DNA from: Candidatus Zixiibacteriota bacterium
GTDB taxonomy: Bacteria > Zixibacteria > MSB-5A5 > GN15 > PGXB01
DNA length: 7,713 bases
Direction: 5' to 3'
Assembly (NCBI GenBank): GCA_024230695.1
Contig: JAAERC010000915.1
Coordinates: 1 to 7,713, forward strand
Both the position numbers and the translations under genes were made by a program. Positions 6,801 through 7,713 of this stretch are shown here, one piece after another (position 1 is the first letter of the stretch; the number at the start of each line of letters is the position of its first letter). The notes beneath the pieces are model-generated. The model worked only from the letters and a program-made list of their open reading frames with translations, was not told the DNA's origin and did no database searches.

Positions 6801-7713
6801 TCGCTTTCTTTTAGCTTTACTTCGGCCTGCTTACGCTTAGTGATATCGTGTTGGAATCCCATGTAACCAGTTGTCTGACCTAATGCGTCAATAATCGGCG
6901 ATGATGTAAATAAACAATGAAATATCGAACCGTCTTTTCGTTTATTTAATGCTTCTCCTGAGTATATTTTCCCTTCTGACACCGTTTGATAAATTTGTTC
7001 CTGAATTTCAGAGGACAATGGCTCGGCGTTGAATATTGCAGGAGTTTTTCCTTTAATTTCCTCAAGTTTCCAACCAAATAATTTTTCAGCGGCATGATTC
7101 ATGTATGTGATTAAAAAATCTGTGTCTGTCTTGATGATACTATCTGTCGATTGTTCAACAATGGAAGATAGTTCTGCTAACTTTTTTTCAGCCTGTTTAC
7201 GCTCAGTGATGTCACGGAATATTTCTATTTTTGATATGCTACCATCAGGATTTTTTAAAGGCATATCAGTAAGATCATATACTTTATTATTTTTAGGGGA
7301 AGTCCATTGCCATTGCACTGTTTTTCCAGCCAGCACATCTTTGTTTTTGCAGAAAATACACGGTTCATTTGATTCATGGAAATATTTATAGCACTTTTTC
7401 CCTTCAACGGAGCCGAAATTATTTTTGATTACAGGGTTAACATATTCAATATCATAATCCTTATTGACAATATATGCCCCGTCCACCATTAATTCGAGAA
7501 TGGTGGTGACTTTATTGCTTTCTGTTTGGAGTTTATCCTCAGCCTGTTTGCGTTCAGTGATATCTTTTGAAACAAACAGCATTTTATTATTAATGATATT
7601 TGCAGTACATTCCAAATAATGCCATTTCCCTGATTTGTTTTTAACTCTAAACTCTACCATTTCGGTGATAGGATTATAATTTATGGTTAAAAGATTCTTT
7701 GTTTTTTCGACAA
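3803..7713 (-). CDS. Multi-PAS hybrid sensor histidine kinase with C-terminal receiver, 5' end cut off
   Basis: The frame stays open to the right edge: 17 more codons without a stop lie before the first Met (7660), and that Met sits inside a PAS domain, so the true start is outside the window. Numbered from that Met, residues 1-40 are the end of PAS 1. Seven full PAS modules follow at about 51-158, 161-280, 283-400, 405-534, 543-661, 671-781 and 787-900, each ending in a DITERKQAE-type linker. The HisKA domain (about 906-975) has the phospho-acceptor His924 in VAHDFNNLL. The HATPase_c domain (about 1022-1142) has an N box (N1031/N1035), DTGYG (from D1077), DPFFTSK and GSGLGM, all intact. The receiver (1161-1280) has DDD 1166-1168, phospho-acceptor Asp1210, Ser1239 and Lys1261, also intact. 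No membrane segment is seen, so this part is cytosolic. The HisKA-HATPase-receiver order resembles CckA-type hybrid kinases. It should autophosphorylate His924 and pass phosphate to Asp1210. Signals and the next partner are unknown. Confidence 0.95.
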   Translation of the reverse strand, partial: VEKTKNLLTINYNPITEMVEFRVKNKSGKWHYLECTANIINNKMLFVSKDITERKQAEDKLQTESNKVTTILELMVDGAYIVNKDYDIEYVNPVIKNNFGSVEGKKCYKYFHESNEPCIFCKNKDVLAGKTVQWQWTSPKNNKVYDLTDMPLKNPDGSISKIEIFRDITERKQAEKKLAELSSIVEQSTDSIIKTDTDFLITYMNHAAEKLFGWKLEEIKGKTPAIFNAEPLSSEIQEQIYQTVSEGKIYSGEALNKRKDGSIFHCLFTSSPIIDALGQTTGYMGFQHDITKRKQAEVKLKESEKRFKKLSNLTSEGIMIHDEGIVIDLNESLSNLLGYSSEELIGGNIIKLCVLQEYHETVINNIAKKYGKPYEIKVRKKDGTIIPIEIEARNTVSENKSNRVTAVRDITERKLAEKKLESSNTFLNQIVELSPFAMWVSDRKGTLIRTNQSLRDTLKLTDEQLIGKYNVLKDDNLTKQDLMPLVQNVFDKHEPTRFTMKWSAINAGNIEFENNCTYFIELSIFPIVNTDGDLTNTVCQWVDITERKQAEEELRKSGAHLRTLIETIPDMVWLKDPEGIYLACNPRFERFFGAKKSEIVGKTDYDFVDKELADFFRQNDRLAIASEIPCVNEEEVVYADDGHKELLETIKTAMYDSEGKPVGVLGVGRNITERKQAEEKLRKSKEKFKKYINYAPDAIFIADSHGKYIEVNEAACKMTGYSKSELTSMTIQDIIHSRVNTDELSSFEKLKNTGSAKTEFELRRKDKSIIWASLDAVALSEDRFMAFCSDITERKRTEETNARLLRAIEQADETIVITDIKGVIQYVNPAFEKTTGYSIKEVIGQNPRILKSGQHHSDFYKKMWETISGGNEWSGEIINKIKDGTLITENVVISPVFNSNGEIVNYVAAKNDITETKRLQELEARAGRLETAGTIAGQVAHDFNNLLAPLIAYPDFIRDELPKNHPTLSYLDQMEKAAEKIANINQDLLAMGRRGHYNQEIINLNTIAQQAVAEIDPLPKTLAFELDLCKDLMDIRGGSAQLHRVISNMLHNAQDAMQNIGQITIKTENFYVDDVSVLYSRVPKGEYVKLTIADTGYGIPDDIVQKIFDPFFTSKTTDKKRGSGLGMSVVDAVIKDHKGYIDLVTKVGEGTSFYIYFPITRKSKNVEQTIDILGGDESLLIVDDDEVQRHVSSQILTKLSYQITSVDSGEKAIELIKNKNFELVILDMIMPNGIDGAETYRKILEISPGQKAIIVSGFSESNRVIEAQKLGVGVFVQKPLTKEAIASAVRNELDKKNEIVIG
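5675..5698 (-). repeat. Perfect 24-bp direct repeat, copy 1 (second copy at 6056-6079)
   Basis: Bases 5675-5698 are identical to 6056-6079 and encode the same linker residues (TERKQAEE) after PAS 6 and PAS 5. Recombination between them would remove exactly one PAS module (381 bp, 127 codons) in frame. Confidence 0.9.
6056..6079 (-). repeat. Perfect 24-bp direct repeat, copy 2
   Basis: Identical to 5675-5698 and lying in the linker after PAS 5. The 381-bp offset is a multiple of three, so deletion or duplication between the copies keeps the kinase frame. Confidence 0.9.

Larger units (their letters stand above)
4952..7564 (-). repeat. Eight dispersed copies of the PAS linker (DITERKQAE) coding repeat
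   Basis: About 27-nt coding repeats occur at 7538-7564, 7187-7213, 6821-6847, 6461-6487, 6059-6085, 5678-5704, 5318-5344 and, most diverged (DITETKRLQ), 4952-4978. They are 117 to 134 codons apart, one per PAS module. They encode the last PAS strand and the start of the coupling helix. The PAS cores between them share little obvious DNA similarity, so the repeat is maintained or copied mainly at the linkers. Confidence 0.9.

Noticed and set aside
4952..7564. CRISPR array or intergenic repeat cluster
   Set aside because: The roughly 27-nt repeats are about 350-400 bp apart, vary in sequence and encode the conserved PAS-to-PAS linker inside one open frame.
7658..7660. Met codon as start of the sensor kinase
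   Set aside because: The frame is open for 17 more codons to the window edge, the residues upstream continue a PAS domain, and no ribosome binding site precedes this ATG.

Overview
The window holds five protein-coding genes, two of them cut by the window edges. It looks like chromosomal DNA of a moderately AT-rich, Gram-negative-type bacterium: there is an exported lipoprotein with carboxypeptidase-regulatory-like (beta-sandwich) modules, a very large multi-PAS hybrid histidine kinase, and clear AGGAGG-type ribosome binding sites. This mix is common in environmental lineages such as the FCB group and deltaproteobacteria-like phyla. The sequence alone does not fix the taxon, and I see no rRNA, tRNA, mobile element, CRISPR array or phage gene.

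Layout. On the + strand, positions 1-72 are the last codons of an upstream gene. It is followed after 23 nt by an 889-residue putative lipoprotein (96-2765), so the two are probably cotranscribed. A strong hairpin with T-rich flanks on both sides (2793-2822) then ends this unit and also the minus-strand unit facing it. On the - strand, from right to left, are a giant sensor kinase (3803 to beyond the right edge), a GNAT acetyltransferase (3230-3742) and a 95-residue Gly/Ala-rich small protein of unknown function (2827-3114).

How the genes may work together. The kinase has at least eight PAS sensor modules in series, then HisKA, HATPase_c and a C-terminal receiver domain. It should integrate several, possibly cytoplasmic, cues and pass phosphate onward through its receiver; no phosphotransfer protein or DNA-binding regulator is next to it in the window. 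The acetyltransferase lies about 60 nt downstream on the same strand and may be cotranscribed. The small protein has its own strong ribosome binding site and an AT-rich upstream region with a short palindrome and a direct repeat, so it may be a separate transcription unit. Nothing in the window directly links the lipoprotein to the kinase.

The least explained items are the small Gly/Ala-rich protein, the mostly unrecognised lipoprotein, and the ligand identities of the PAS array, including one PAS with a C-x10-C-x2-C cysteine cluster. I do not see convincing evidence for a new multi-gene system here.
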